Assembly: GCA_030141605.1 (NCBI GenBank)
Contig: JAQGDQ010000200.1
Location: 332,501-396,500, forward strand
Reading direction: 5' to 3'
DNA from: Tubiluchus corallicola
Lineage: Eukaryota; Priapulida; Priapulimorpha; Priapulimorphida; Tubiluchidae
Length of the DNA stretch: 64,000 nt
The position numbers and the translations under genes were made by a program. Under the pieces are notes generated by a model. The model was given only the letters and a program-made list of their open reading frames with translations. It made no database searches and was not told the origin of the DNA. Of the stretch, positions 14,032 through 26,458 are shown one piece after another. Position 1 is the first letter of the stretch; each line of letters starts with the position of its first letter.

Positions 14032-14332
14032 TGGGTTTCTGCCGTCTCCGCTTTTTATCTAAATCAATCACCGTTTTTTCTTCTATCTTCAAGTTGTCGT
14101 GTCTATCATTCTGATGTCCCAATCTTGGGATTACATGCTCTCGTTCATGGAGTTGTTTTTATTTTCCTGTCAATTTATACCCATCAATCTGCCTCGCCTG
14201 TTATAAAGTTTCTCGGAAGGCCACAAAAATCGATGTCTTTACTGAAACGAGTGAAAATGTAGCAGAGTAATATTGTAGAAGATGAAAATGGCCGTCGGTC
14301 CTTAGAAGTTCAATTCGAATTTTCATAATATA

Positions 14333-14894
14333 AAGCATACAGTAAACAACAGTAAACAACAATTTGGAAATAACTCTATATCAAAACAGGCCATACATTT
14401 ATGGAACTTACTACCCAGTGAAATAAAACTAATAGAATCTCTCCACCACTTTAAAAAGAAATTAAAAGAATATCAATATAACAGGTTTCAACTTCCACAT
14501 TGTGCATCTGATACTAATTACACAGACTCAATTTTCATCTACCCCCGCCCCTAACTCCATAAAACGATTAAAAATGTAAAATTAAAAAAAATTATGTAAT
14601 GTAAAACATGTTTCTGTTAATTGTGTCATGTTAAATGTATATATAGTGTAAAATATGTCTTGTAAAATTTAATGTTTTTTTGTAATATTGTTTTGTAAAA
14701 ATATTTTAATATTGTGTTTGTATTGTGTTTGTATGTTAATTTATTGTATATAATTAGGCCTTAGTTTTACACTTTAGTTTTTTTAGTCTGCACTGGACGC
14801 ATTTGTCTTGAACAGTGTTGTTTTTAACATTACGCTGAGGATTACTCAATTTTATTGTAATGAGTGAGCAATTTTTAATGACAAATAAAGAATT

Positions 14895-14905
<11 letters not shown>
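14333..14905 (+). mobile_element. 5'-truncated non-LTR retrotransposon 3' end
   Basis: From 14384 the frame reads KQAIHLWNLLPSEIKLIESL, HHFKKKLKEYQ and ends TAA at 14552-14554. The WN.LP.EIK..ESL..FKK.LK pattern is typical of the reverse transcriptase C-terminus of CR1/L2/jockey-like LINEs. About 340 bp of AT-rich 3' UTR follow, ending AAATAAAGAATTTATT and running into a (TA)n tract at 14897-14929. Confidence 0.7.
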
Positions 14906-14934
<29 letters not shown>

Positions 14935-15417
14935 ATAAAATAACTAATAAAAATTACGACAAAAAAAAGAAATAAAAAACACAGGGTTTCAGTCCGTCAT
15001 TGCGAGCTACCTTCATGTTAAAAAAAGCACAAAAAGAACAACGATTTTACTTTTTCATGTCTCACAATAATGTAATAATTAGACCTATTGCTAACTAGAC
15101 ACAGAATACAACACGCAAAGCACAAAAGAGAAACACGCAACATGCAGAAAACTCCAGTTATCTAGTTATGAGTTGTCTAATATCACATGTTCTTTCAGTA
15201 CACACTTTTACTACTTTCAACAAATTATTTTTGTGCAATTTTTAAACTACGGACGCACGTGTTACAGTTGCGGTAATGCACCGCCATGACGTTCCCATCT
15301 TTCACGCGATTAAGCAGCTGCATAAAAATTTGCAGCAATCCTGCCATAATTATATCCAAACAATATAATAGCTGTTTAATAGTTTTAGCATATAACTTTT
15401 TGCACGTACTGCAGGAA

Positions 15418-15515
15418 TACCGCAGAGATAGTGTGCTTACTTTCCATGGTGGAAGTTGTAGGTTCAATTCCACGACCAAGACGTATCAAAGATTTGAAAA
15501 ATGGTACTGCTGATT
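15418..15515 (+). repeat. tRNA-derived SINE (family 1) fragment
   Basis: Box B-like GTAGGTTCAATTCCACGACC is followed by AAGACGTATCAAAGATTTG and AAAATGGTACTGCTG, the same order as the copy at 58.4 kb. Confidence 0.55.
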
Positions 15516-15960
15516 TTTTTTACCTGTCTCGCCGTGTGGCTGTGATTCACCTTTAGTTTTTAACAAAACATTCCTTTTCTTGGTGCTTTTCTGAATTTAC
15601 ATTACTGCAGCTATCTCAGAAATAGTTACGACACTGAGGACTTTCATCATTGAACAGCAGATTTCAAGATTTCTTTATCAATCCCTAATGTGTAAAAGGA
15701 TGAAAAAATGTCCTCTTTGTTCAGCAAAAACCATGCGCTCAACTGGTTTCCATGTCAACGAAAACAACATGGCTGCTCATCGGTTGGAAAATGAAGCCAA
15801 TTAGGACATGTCCGGAACTATTAACTACAAATTGGTTTATCCTGCCCATATCCTGTCTTGAAAATTTTCCGAGCAGATTACCCTTGAGCTACAGGATAAA
15901 CAGTTGTTAAATTGCTCAGCGTATACAAATTCAGTTTAGGTTTGGCTTCAGGAAATGTAG

Positions 15961-16037
15961 TAGGCCTAAGCTTGCCATAATTAATCGTAAATTGTAGCAT
16001 TAACGAGAAATAAACTTATGGCTTTTTGTTAACCCGT
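15961..16037 (+). repeat. Dispersed repeat, copy 2
   Basis: TAGGCCTAAGCTTGCCATAA through TAACGAGAAATAAACTTATG and GCTTTTTGTTAACCC. It is the direct-orientation partner of 13563-13640. The unit may be the end of an unrecognised element. Confidence 0.75.
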
Positions 16038-16585
16038 TTTTAATGAAAAATAGTTGAATTTCACATGTCTTCAAAGCAACGCTTGTATTCAAGGTGGTAC
16101 AAGAACTGAGATCTAGTTCTCCCTTATATGATTGCCAACCTACTATTAATATACATGGTATCATCTTTTTTCCATAATTTGGCCACTTCCAAGTTCCAAC
16201 ATATCAAGCTAGGTTCATCGTGCTTAGCACCAAAAATTTTATGAATTTGATTTTGTTTTGATTTAAGTTGACATTGTAGAACTACAACTTATATACAAAT
16301 AAAATTACATAGTTACATATTACATTAATACTATATAAGTACGCAGTTAACTGCAAAAATCACTTCGCAAAGTCATTAGACTTTTGTGTTCCTTCCGGGT
16401 GGTGGGAGGGGTAAGCGGAATATAAATGTTCCAATTTGTCCAACACCTCCACATTCTATAGTTAATTGTATTAATATTTGCCTCCGCTATGTAAGTCCTC
16501 TATTTTGTTATGATACATACACTTAGACTACATAGTACGATTCTTTGTGTTTCGCTTGTGTATGTTCAGCGACTGAAGTGGAGAA

Positions 16586-16630
16586 TGTCGGGCCTGGGTC
16601 AACTGATAAGTGATCACCGGGTCTACTCGT
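16586..16630 (+). repeat. Second 5S-rRNA-like SINE fragment
   Basis: GTCGGGCCTGGGTCAACTGA followed by TAAGTGATCACCGGG resembles the box C half of 5S rRNA (GTCGGGCCTGGTTAGTACTTG, GTGACCGCCTGGG). Sequence to about 16810 may be its body. Diverged; weaker than the 27.5 kb copy. Confidence 0.4.
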
Positions 16631-19600
16631 TTTTGTAGGTTTATCCGCCACACTGCCCGTCCAAAAGTGATCAACAGACCTCTGCTAGAACAGTGGTTCT
16701 CTTAGACTTACAGGTTGTTTTTGAGGATGAGGTAGATTCCAGTCCCGCCATACTCATCTGCATTTGGCAGACCTTGCCGGTGAGAGCTGGTAAAAAGCTT
16801 GTAGAGCGCCTAAATATATAAAAAAATCATTCAACACTAGTTGTGTTAGTAGGCATACCATGATTTCCCTACTATGAATGCACTCAACTCAAATGAATAC
16901 GTTAATTATCCAGCCTGTTACATAAATTCGTGCATGCATTGTGGCACGTACACACCCAGGCACGTAGGCACCCAAACACGCACGCACGCACAACACATGA
17001 AAAAATCCTTAACTGATAATGGTCACGTGATTGTGGTATGTGTAGTTGCGCCGCGATTAAAACTTATTAAAGAAGCCAATGTTTACTCAATTTACTATGT
17101 TAACAATATGTACTTAAAAAACACAAGCGCATAGACCACCCTAAGGATTCTAAAAAACTGCGTATCTTTCTGTGTCCCATCTGCAAACTTTTCCAAATCT
17201 TAAGTTGATTGTTTCTATTCTGACGTAATGATAGATGACCGTAGTTATTTTCTGTTTAAAACAAGCTCTTTTAATCAACGTTCAACGTTTGAAACATTGC
17301 AATTCGTTCATCCGCGAAATTACTACTCAACGTTGACAGTGTTGTCATACTCTTTAACCAAACACAGACAACATTCTTTCGCCAACTCGCAGTTTTCATG
17401 ATGTCGCGTCTGTGGGATCACCTCCGTGGATGGAGCTTTGCTTGTAGCGCAAGTGAGTAAAACCACCATTGTTGCTCTAGGTCTCCGAAGACGTTAAAAT
17501 ACACGTATCAACAAAACTCTTTAACCAAAGCATTACGTAAAGCTCTTGAAACGACAAAAAAACCGAGAGCGGATCAACTATTGATGGATATAGATATACT
17601 GCAAAAATATTTAGAAGATACAACTCTAGATTTGAGGGATGATGCATCGGCGATCAGGAGTGCATGGCATTAACAGCCATTTTTAGAATGTAAAGGCACG
17701 CATATACGACCAAACGATAATTTTGCTAACAATGTATTAAGAGTAAAATAACCATGGCTCGCTCTGGTGACCGGTAATAAAGTCACAGGAAAGAAGTCAT
17801 GGGAAAAGTCACAATTTTGGTTAGGAAGAAAAGTCACAGGAAAAGAGTCACAAAATTTTGACCAGGGTTAGAGCTAGGGTTAGGTGTTAGGGTTGGGTGA
17901 AAGTTATTTCTTTTTTCGTGTGCCTTTTATCCTGGGACTTTTTATCTGCAACTATTACTTGCATTCGTTATTCTATGTCTCTTTAGACGCAAAAATATCA
18001 ACAATATTGCGTTTTTTTTCTTACACGGTATGCCTTTTTAAGAAAGCGGAATTTTTTGGATTAATATTTGCAACTTTTACCATTACTAATTAGGATTTAA
18101 TTGAAGTGAGGCTGTAACCGACGTTATCAATTCAATAGTTAAATATTAACTCTAATCCAAAATCATAAAGTGTTGTTGTTGTTGTTGTAACTATAAAGTA
18201 TACAGCGGTTTTCTTCTGTGCAGTCAACGTAACTTGCACCTATTTGCAAGTTACACATTAGCGCAATCGAAGCAAATGTTCTCTCGAAATTTTCAGCAGA
18301 AAATGTCGATGATTTTTCCCCCAATTTCATCGAGTGACTTCAGCTGCCTGCGGGTTTTTCCATCTTCAGTCATCACTGCTTCGAGAAGTAATCAATGAAA
18401 GTTTGTTGAATGTTTCAATCATCCTAGTTTGTATTTGTAATTAAATGCTTCCTGAACTAACATGGCGTGGGACCGCAAGAAAATACACGTCTGTGTATTC
18501 AAGGTTTGTCTTTATGAATTTTGACAGTTTTTTATTCTGCGTCATGATGATAGCGGACATGTTGTCTTCCACTCCTTTTAGTTTGATTGTGTGTATTCAG
18601 CCAGAAGCAAAAGAGGTTAACATGTAAGAGTGGATAGAGTAAAGCCTAGTAAAATGCCAATAGAAAGGCAGGTTGATCAGGAGAACAGGGAGACAGGAGG
18701 AAGAAATAGATAAAGGAAAAGAGAAGAATGAAGAAAAAATGAAAACGAAATCGAAAATGTGCAAGGAAATAAATGGAAAAGAAAGCAAAAGGCAGAATAT
18801 CAAAAAGGATAAAAAAGGAAATCAAAGCAAGAAAAGAAAAATGAAGCAAAAAAGTGATGCACAGCGAAGTGAAGTGAAGTGAAGCGAAGGACGTTAAGTG
18901 AAGTAAAGTCTAATGAAGTGACGTGGTGAAGTGAAGTGATCGGGAGATGATAAGATAAGACGGAAGGGGACAGGCCAGGAAGGACACGAGAAGGCAGGTG
19001 AGGACAGGACAAGACACGTCCAGGAAGGCGGGACAGGACAGAGTAGGATAGCAGAGAGAGGACGGGTCAGGATAAGAGAATTAGAACAGGGTAGGACCAG
19101 GACACGAAGAAAGAAGAAAACAGACAAGAAAAATAGAGGTGAGAGGGGAGAGAGAAATGAAAAACGATAGTAATTCGAAGATAATATCAGCGAACTTTCC
19201 TTCCCTAACCTCTGGTGGCAAAAGCTGTAAAAGAAATTAATAGGGCCAGCATAATTCTCACCCTGTACCAGAGAATTAGAGCATTACAAATACATTAGTA
19301 CTTATTTATGCTTTGTCGGTCACATACAGAGGTCTCTAAATGTCAAAATGCTATAGTTCCACAATAACTTGCCACAACATATTAATGTTAGAACAAATGT
19401 AGGCAAATGACTGGCAAAGTTTTACAAAATTGAATAAAGTAAGACAGTCTAACAGACGTGGCTTCAAGCGTATCTATAAATTAGAACCCCCCAACTTTTA
19501 AGCACACTGTAATAAATAGCTAAAGTTAAACAGTTCAAAAGAAGCACTTGTTCTAAAATAAACTCGATAAAGACAGTTGTCGTATAACGCGAACTTGATT

Positions 19601-22600
19601 TAGAATATTTTGGACAGAGAAGCAGATGTTCTGCACACCAGATTCTGATGCAACTATAAAAGTAAACTGTTTGGCGCTAATCGCAAAGTTGGTGCGAGTT
19701 TATAAGTGATTTCCCTTCCGAATGTAAGAAAAACCCTTGACAACTGACATTTCCACCTCTTATGCAAGTATATAAACGCACTCGAATTAGTAGACCTGCC
19801 AAAGTTTCCATTTTTTCTGCCGATATTATATTAAACACATTGAGTGACAGAGCTTAGAGCATTGATTTTTTGTATATTAATGTCCCTGGACTTTGATACG
19901 TTAAAATGACTTTAAAAGTTGAAACGTATGTGGTAAAACTAACTTTCAAAAAGAGACTAGTCAAACTGGTAAACATCTTTCATGATGCACCTGGAACACG
20001 TTCTACGTGTGTTGTTGATCTTTGCGTTCTGAATGAGTTCTCCATCTCTTCTTGTTTAGCTTTCTCCTAAGTTATCGCGTCAGTCGAAACTAGCTTCGAC
20101 TGCCTCATTTGCACGCGAAGATTCTACTCGCCAACTTATACGCTAAGTGAGAGAATTCTTGAGAAGCCATTTATGACTGGAACATTACATCTCTAGCTAA
20201 CCAAGCTGAGACAGAGAGTAATAAGCGCAAGGGTATGGTTAATTGGCTTCTATTGAGTCCATCACGGTCTTACACAAATGTGTCAATTAGTGTTATATCA
20301 GCATGGTCAGGCGGTTCTGCAGGAGCGGTGGGATGAAAGGACAATGGTACTCTTCAGCATCCACACACGTACAGCGTGGCGTAACGGACTTTACATTTGA
20401 AGTTTTTAATTTTTTGTTTTATTTTAGTACAATAGGCCTGCATTTAGAGCAGGTAACCTCACCTCTTAATTTACTGATGCCTCCTGTACGAAAATAAGGC
20501 AGTTAAAGGGTAAGTTTTTAGAGGCAGATAGAGAGTAGGAGGGAAAAGTTGAAAACAAAAAGATGGGGCCAGTTGTGAAAATCATAAAGAATTGGGCAGC
20601 CAATCTTACGCAGCACAGACCTGGGTATACAAAACCTTTATTCGGTGGGTCATTCAAAGTCAAAGATAATTCTGGGAAGTTTGACACTGTGTGAATGTGT
20701 GATAAACAGAGCCCTAGTCTCACTCACGTATAGAATCTATTCTAGCAAAGAGAATTGGTTATTTCAGGTAAAGGGTTGAGACTAAAAAACTAAGATGTAA
20801 ATGGGCGATTAATTCTGCAAACTGCGAATTTTTGTAAACTGCAACGAAACCTATTTTGAAAAAAATAAAAAATATTTATAACAGCAAATACAAACAATAC
20901 ATTAATAATAATAATTTGTGAAAGGTTGTTGTAAGAGAAAGTAGGTTCCAGTGCTTTCTAGTTTGTCTCATGTAGATGACTACCATAACTGACAATATTA
21001 TTGCGGAGGTGACCAAGAGGTCTACGGCCAGGGTTCAAATCTGGATCAGTCAAACTATATTGCAGAAATCGACGCAGAAACGTAGAAAGTTTAAACGTAA
21101 AGTGAGAACTAGCCAGAATCGTATCCTCATTCCTCACTCTGATCATAACCTTCGGAACAGGTGTTTAGATGGTAAACACACCTATCCGTCTGCCGACTGA
21201 ACCGAGGAGGCCATTGTATACCAGATACTTACAGCTGCTATGCAATGCTGATATCCAATGGCTTCGAAATGGACCGAACCATCACAATGAAAGGAGGAGG
21301 TCGAAAATAAATAACATTTCGCCCCCATAACAATATCATTTTATAACTATATGAATTCAATTGAAAAACCAAATTGTAAATTTCGGGAAAACTGTGGAAA
21401 TATAGGTTACAACAGCTACATCATCGTGGCTTAACAAAAGGTAAACATAGGTAAACACTTGAACATAGGTAAACACTTGAACCTGTGAACAATTGAAAAG
21501 CTCTGAAAACTATTCTCAGGCACTAACAATGATTCTTAGAGCAGATATATCTAAAACACGCTTACTGAATAGACTATGAAGAACGGTCAAATAGAATTTT
21601 TTAATTGATTTTTTTAATTGCTTATATTAAACATTTTAAGCACTTCAGGGATGTTCAACCAAAGTTTTATCGCATTGCATTTGCTTGTTTGTTGAAAGAT
21701 ATTAGTCGAGCACCGTGGCATAAATTAATTAGCAAACACAAATGCGATATAGTGATCATATGTGAGCATTGCACTGCGGTCTGTGGCGATTTTACTGGAG
21801 AACTGGAGTAAAATATTCAGAAATATCCATATCATTTGTGTGATGAAGATTGTACCTAAAAGTGATACTCATGCATTTTTATAGTGAGCAGTAATCTAAC
21901 GTTAAACGGTCAAACGCAGGTGTCTATTTGACCTTGAACAATGAGTAAACCTGTTCTCCTAAAGTTACACTTCAGAAATGACATTGTAGTGACATTTTGT
22001 AATTATAAATATTAACTGACTTCGTTAAATACACTTTTTGTCATCAATTTCAAAGTCGGATGTTAAAAGATTGACGATATCCAACGAAAATACGACATAA
22101 TGTAAACTGAATACGGTAGTAAAAGCAACAAACAACGACGTTGATGCAAATAATATCCCACAAAAAAGGATTTTGTACGTAATCGTGTTTGTTAGATCTG
22201 AGGTTTGACCTCTCTAGTCTCACGACCATTAGTCAAAGAAATCATTAATAATCAGTATCTATCGTCAGGGAATTTTTGAGATTATGCGTTCTTCGTTGCC
22301 TGATAATAAGTTGATAACTACTAGAAAATAGTAGAAACGTCAAATTTAAAAAAAAGCTGAACGAAAATTCATCTATTGTTTAACATTCATACAAACAATA
22401 TATTAGCGGTTTCAAAAGAACGTGATTTAACAACCGCCATCATATCGAAACGTTGGACTTACATTAAAGCATGCACGAGCGAGCAGGTCAACAGAAACTG
22501 ATGCCGGCTTAATTACATTACATAACCATCCATCTATTAGCAACGATTGGGTAGTTCTGCGAACATGAGATTCTGGACAATAATGCTTAACTTAATAAGG

Positions 22601-25600
22601 CAAGATTATCGAAGTTTTTTAAATAAAACTGACCGACTAACAAACGTATCACAAAGGCTCATTTTTGCGAAAACTTCACTACAATTAATTCTACATTACT
22701 AGTACGTTTCAACAACATATAACAGAAATACATAAATCAATTTACTATACATGCAACAACAACATACTATGCTAATTAAAACAGTCACATTAAGTCAAGA
22801 ATACTCTTTAAAAACTGAACAATGTAAAGGCTCTGTAACAATGACTCTGTAACAAACACTACAAAGCAAAGTCTTATAAATTAAGAAAAACAAAAAATTA
22901 TGTCCAAGTTCAATTCAATTCATTTCATTTCACAACAAAATATGTGCAATCCAAGAAACACGTGACGCAGCACAAAGAATATGTTAACAAGTCATCAAAA
23001 TCTGACCAGCAGATTTTGCGAGACAAGTATTCATCGTGGTGAGAAAGGAGTGACAGGCAACCGCTTTCAAGCCCTTCCCTATAGCGGATAGCCGTCAAAA
23101 CTTTAACTGTTGTGGGTTATTTGACAAAATGATACATAATAGGATAAATTTGCTGTGTCATTATGGCCATTAATAAGCCACTGCATTGATTACCATTATA
23201 ATTTACTAATAAAGTTGTTTTTGTATTTAACTACAAGTTCTTAGGCCTACTGTTCTGCGTAAATGCAAAGCGGTTCTTTGATTTTATCTGGTCTGTTGTA
23301 CTTTTAATTTCTCAAATTTGGTCAAATTAAATGACTCCAATAACTGTCCACTTGCTACATCAAACTTAGTAACAAGAGCATTTCCGATACAATCTATGAA
23401 TTCAATTTCGCAAATTTTTCTTTCATCTTTCTCAATCGCATTTCTGTATCATCTCAAGGGAATCGACTAGTTTTGGTAACTCTTTCCCTGCGCACTCAGC
23501 AGCTTAATGACATTACGCTTAAGATTGGTTTTCATTTTGGTGTTGAACTGTTTGTGGATTGCGGCAGTTATCACGGCAAATTGCTGAATGCTAACAAAAA
23601 CTGAGTTTGTTGTTCAATGGTCATTGTACCGCCATTATTGTACTAGGCCTATATTCTATTATACTAATACTGTAAACAGCTAAGGCATAAAATCTGTTAT
23701 TATTGGAATGCCACTACAACTAGATCATTGAATAAGGATTGTAATGACTAGAATGCTTCTTCGGGTTGTGAGTGTAACTGAACGCTCCACATAATGCCCA
23801 ACACGCTCTTTTTAACATTGGGATATATGTCCTGCACTCCCTGCAGAGCAAGCCCTCTCTCTTACTCCAGCCAAGATTGGTATTTTTATTATAATATTAT
23901 AGCTGGCAGTTTACACTTTCAGGTTTTCATATTCATCGCATATTTCATAATCATATTGATAAAATTAATATTGGCGATCAGGAGACATAGCAAATCTTAA
24001 TAACGCCTCGTAATGTAAAAAACGCTTAGAAAAGCAATGGTTGAAGCATGTAAATACAGTATTAAAGTGTAGTCAGATGGCCTCAAACTGTCCTGAATTG
24101 CTACAATATGCGTTAGTGGACCCTACTGGAGGAGCTTACCGCAAACCCCAACCTGTTTTTTTAACCATTGGTAAAATATCCTCTCCAGCTACAATTTAAA
24201 AATGGCACTGGCACCCCAACGGCTATTCTGCCATATGAGTGTACATGTGTTGCAGTAATTTCTACAAGCAGGACAAAACCTCTGACTACACGCCTTCAAA
24301 CTTGTCTAGAATACGTCTAATGATATAAAGGGCAAAAATGTTTAGTTGGGGGAGGGCGAGTATTAGCGAGCTTAATATATCGTGGGTAATTTAATGGGAC
24401 ATCTATATGACATTGCAGTCGTTTTAAGCATTGGTGATAGGAATGCCCTATAGTTAATTTCCGAAACACGAAGCACCTTATGCAACTACTGATTACCAAA
24501 CACTCTTAGCATGCCATTAAACTTCTTGTCACCAGAATGGCAAAATATTAGAGTAGTTTTCCAAGACTTGACCGCAGGCACAAATTCTTCTAAAACTTTC
24601 TGGTGCGTCTGTTTTCTTCTGTCCTGCTTCATTTGGTCTGTTTTTCTATTCTTGTAATTTTGTTATTAATTTTTTGCTCTTAACGATTTTATTATTTCAT
24701 TTGCTTCTTCGTTCCAAAAGCTCGTTTTTTGCTTTTTTTGCTTAACACCAAAACCAATTAATCGTGTTTATATGAAACTTTTTCTACGCAACTTTCGTTC
24801 CACAATTTGATCTATAGTTACTAAAATGAATTATTTATTGCTATGCGTGTCAATTTGCAATTGTTTTCATAGCAACTATGTTTGCGGGTGACAGGAAATT
24901 TGCAACAGCGTGCGCATTCTCTCAAAATGTTTATTAAATTTAATCCCTGTCTCTTTTTACTTAAGTTAATCAACTCAGCTTTGCTCGCCCACGCTTTCCA
25001 ACCCTTGTCTATACCATTCCATAAGTCTCATGCTACTATAATCGATCACTCGGCTCCACTAGGCAATCTCTCATCCTGCCGTCCTATTACTAACATTTTA
25101 TTTCATTACTGACTCTGCTGTCATTCGCCTATTTGCAATCCATTCATACAACTGACCATATATAAACAAGATAACTCATGGAATGCTAATTCTGAGTTAT
25201 GCTGTTGTCTGCAGGTATTGATTTTTTGTTGTTGGTCAAGGAGTAATGGTAATTTGCGCCAGAAGGAAAGACTAGAAACAATTACTTCTAACTGAGACCA
25301 CTAAAAAGAACGATAAAAATTATAATTCTGTTACACTTCTACTTCAAAATTCTCTTTTATTAGAAATTAAATAGAACTCTGTAATCTCCAATAGGAAATT
25401 TTGCAAGCCAAAGAAACATTAGCAACCTATTTCATCCTACCTAACCTTTCGTGCAAATGTATGTCGGCTGGAAAAGAAGATATTTAAAATCACATTCACT
25501 TTTTCAATAGACTTTTATTGAGAAAATGCTTTGGTAGATGCGAAGCTGTATTTACTGGCGGTTTTATTTAATGCTTTCTGTGAATAATGCGTCATTTATG

Positions 25601-25734
25601 TATTAACATGTAATATGAGTAAGAATCATGTGAAAATAAATCATACAAGCATATTGTTATACGTACAGTTTCTATTGGGTTTTGGTTTGATCATTTAGGA
25701 GACACTAGACAGATTATATGATATGAATGTACTA
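16631..25734. other. Intergenic, no gene seen; may hold the 5' UTR exon of the choline transporter
   Basis: The choline transporter needs at least one upstream non-coding exon, which could lie anywhere in this region or earlier. It cannot be located without transcript data. Apart from the purine tract and SINE-like pieces (for example near 21.0 kb) nothing is recognised. Confidence 0.5.
18640..19170. repeat. Purine-rich tract with degenerate pentamers
   Basis: About 530 bp with very few pyrimidines on the plus strand. It is first A-rich (GAAAAG type), then GAAGT repeats (18866-18945), then GGACA/AGGAC repeats to about 19110. Overlapping open frames on both strands follow from the composition and are not genes. 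Confidence 0.75.
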
Positions 25735-26175
25735 GAACAGACTTGACTTAACTTGGCCTAAGCCAACTTGACCTGACATAGCTTGAGCTCGTGACTTGAC
25801 CTTACTTGACATTATTTGGGCTGCACCTCATCAGACCTGTCTATTCTACTATAATTTAATCTGTTCCAAAGTCTTAATAAAACTAAGTCTAGTGAGCTAA
25901 TGTAATCTAGCCAGATACCATCTAACTTGACTTAATCTGGCCTAGCATGTCCTAGCTTATCTAGACTTGACGACCTGATCTGACTTGATCAAACTTACCA
26001 CATGATCACTATATTCTTCTACTGTTCTAAACACAACCAAGACTAGAAAGCTAACTAGCCTGAACAGATTTCACACTGGCTCAGCCTGATTCTGATCCTG
26101 CAATATTCTGATTAACTTGATTAACAGAAGTTTTCTTGGATCGGTTTTTCCTATGTTGACCTGACATGATTTAAC
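25735..26175. repeat. Degenerate CTTGAC/CCTGAC repeat region
   Basis: Scattered ACTTGAC, CCTGAC and CCTAGC words recur at about 5 bp spacing. There is also a larger imperfect unit: the TTCTACT...ACTAAGTCTAGTGAGCTAA block near 25850 recurs as TTCTACT...ACTAGAAAGCTAACTAGCC near 26015. It lies just upstream of the first coding exon of the choline transporter. Confidence 0.5.
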
Positions 26176-26458
26176 CTGAAATAATTTGAGGTTTTATGTA
26201 ATGGTTAAGATCTGAATCAACGTACATTAACTTTGCGAGTAGGATTTACAAATTAATCTAATGATCCACGAAGAGATGTTTTAATTTGACCAGTCTAAGA
26301 CGATCGCTATAATCGTGCGATAACCATAAATTTGATAACCATAAATGACCAGACCCTACAACAAACTTACCTAATTGAACGCTACTTTTAAGATTCACTT
26401 AGTTTAAAAAAACTACTGAAAAAAATTATTAAACATCGACTTGTTTTCTTTTCTCCAG

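Noticed and set aside
18597-19127. Open frames on both strands
   Set aside because: They result from the purine/pyrimidine bias of the tract.
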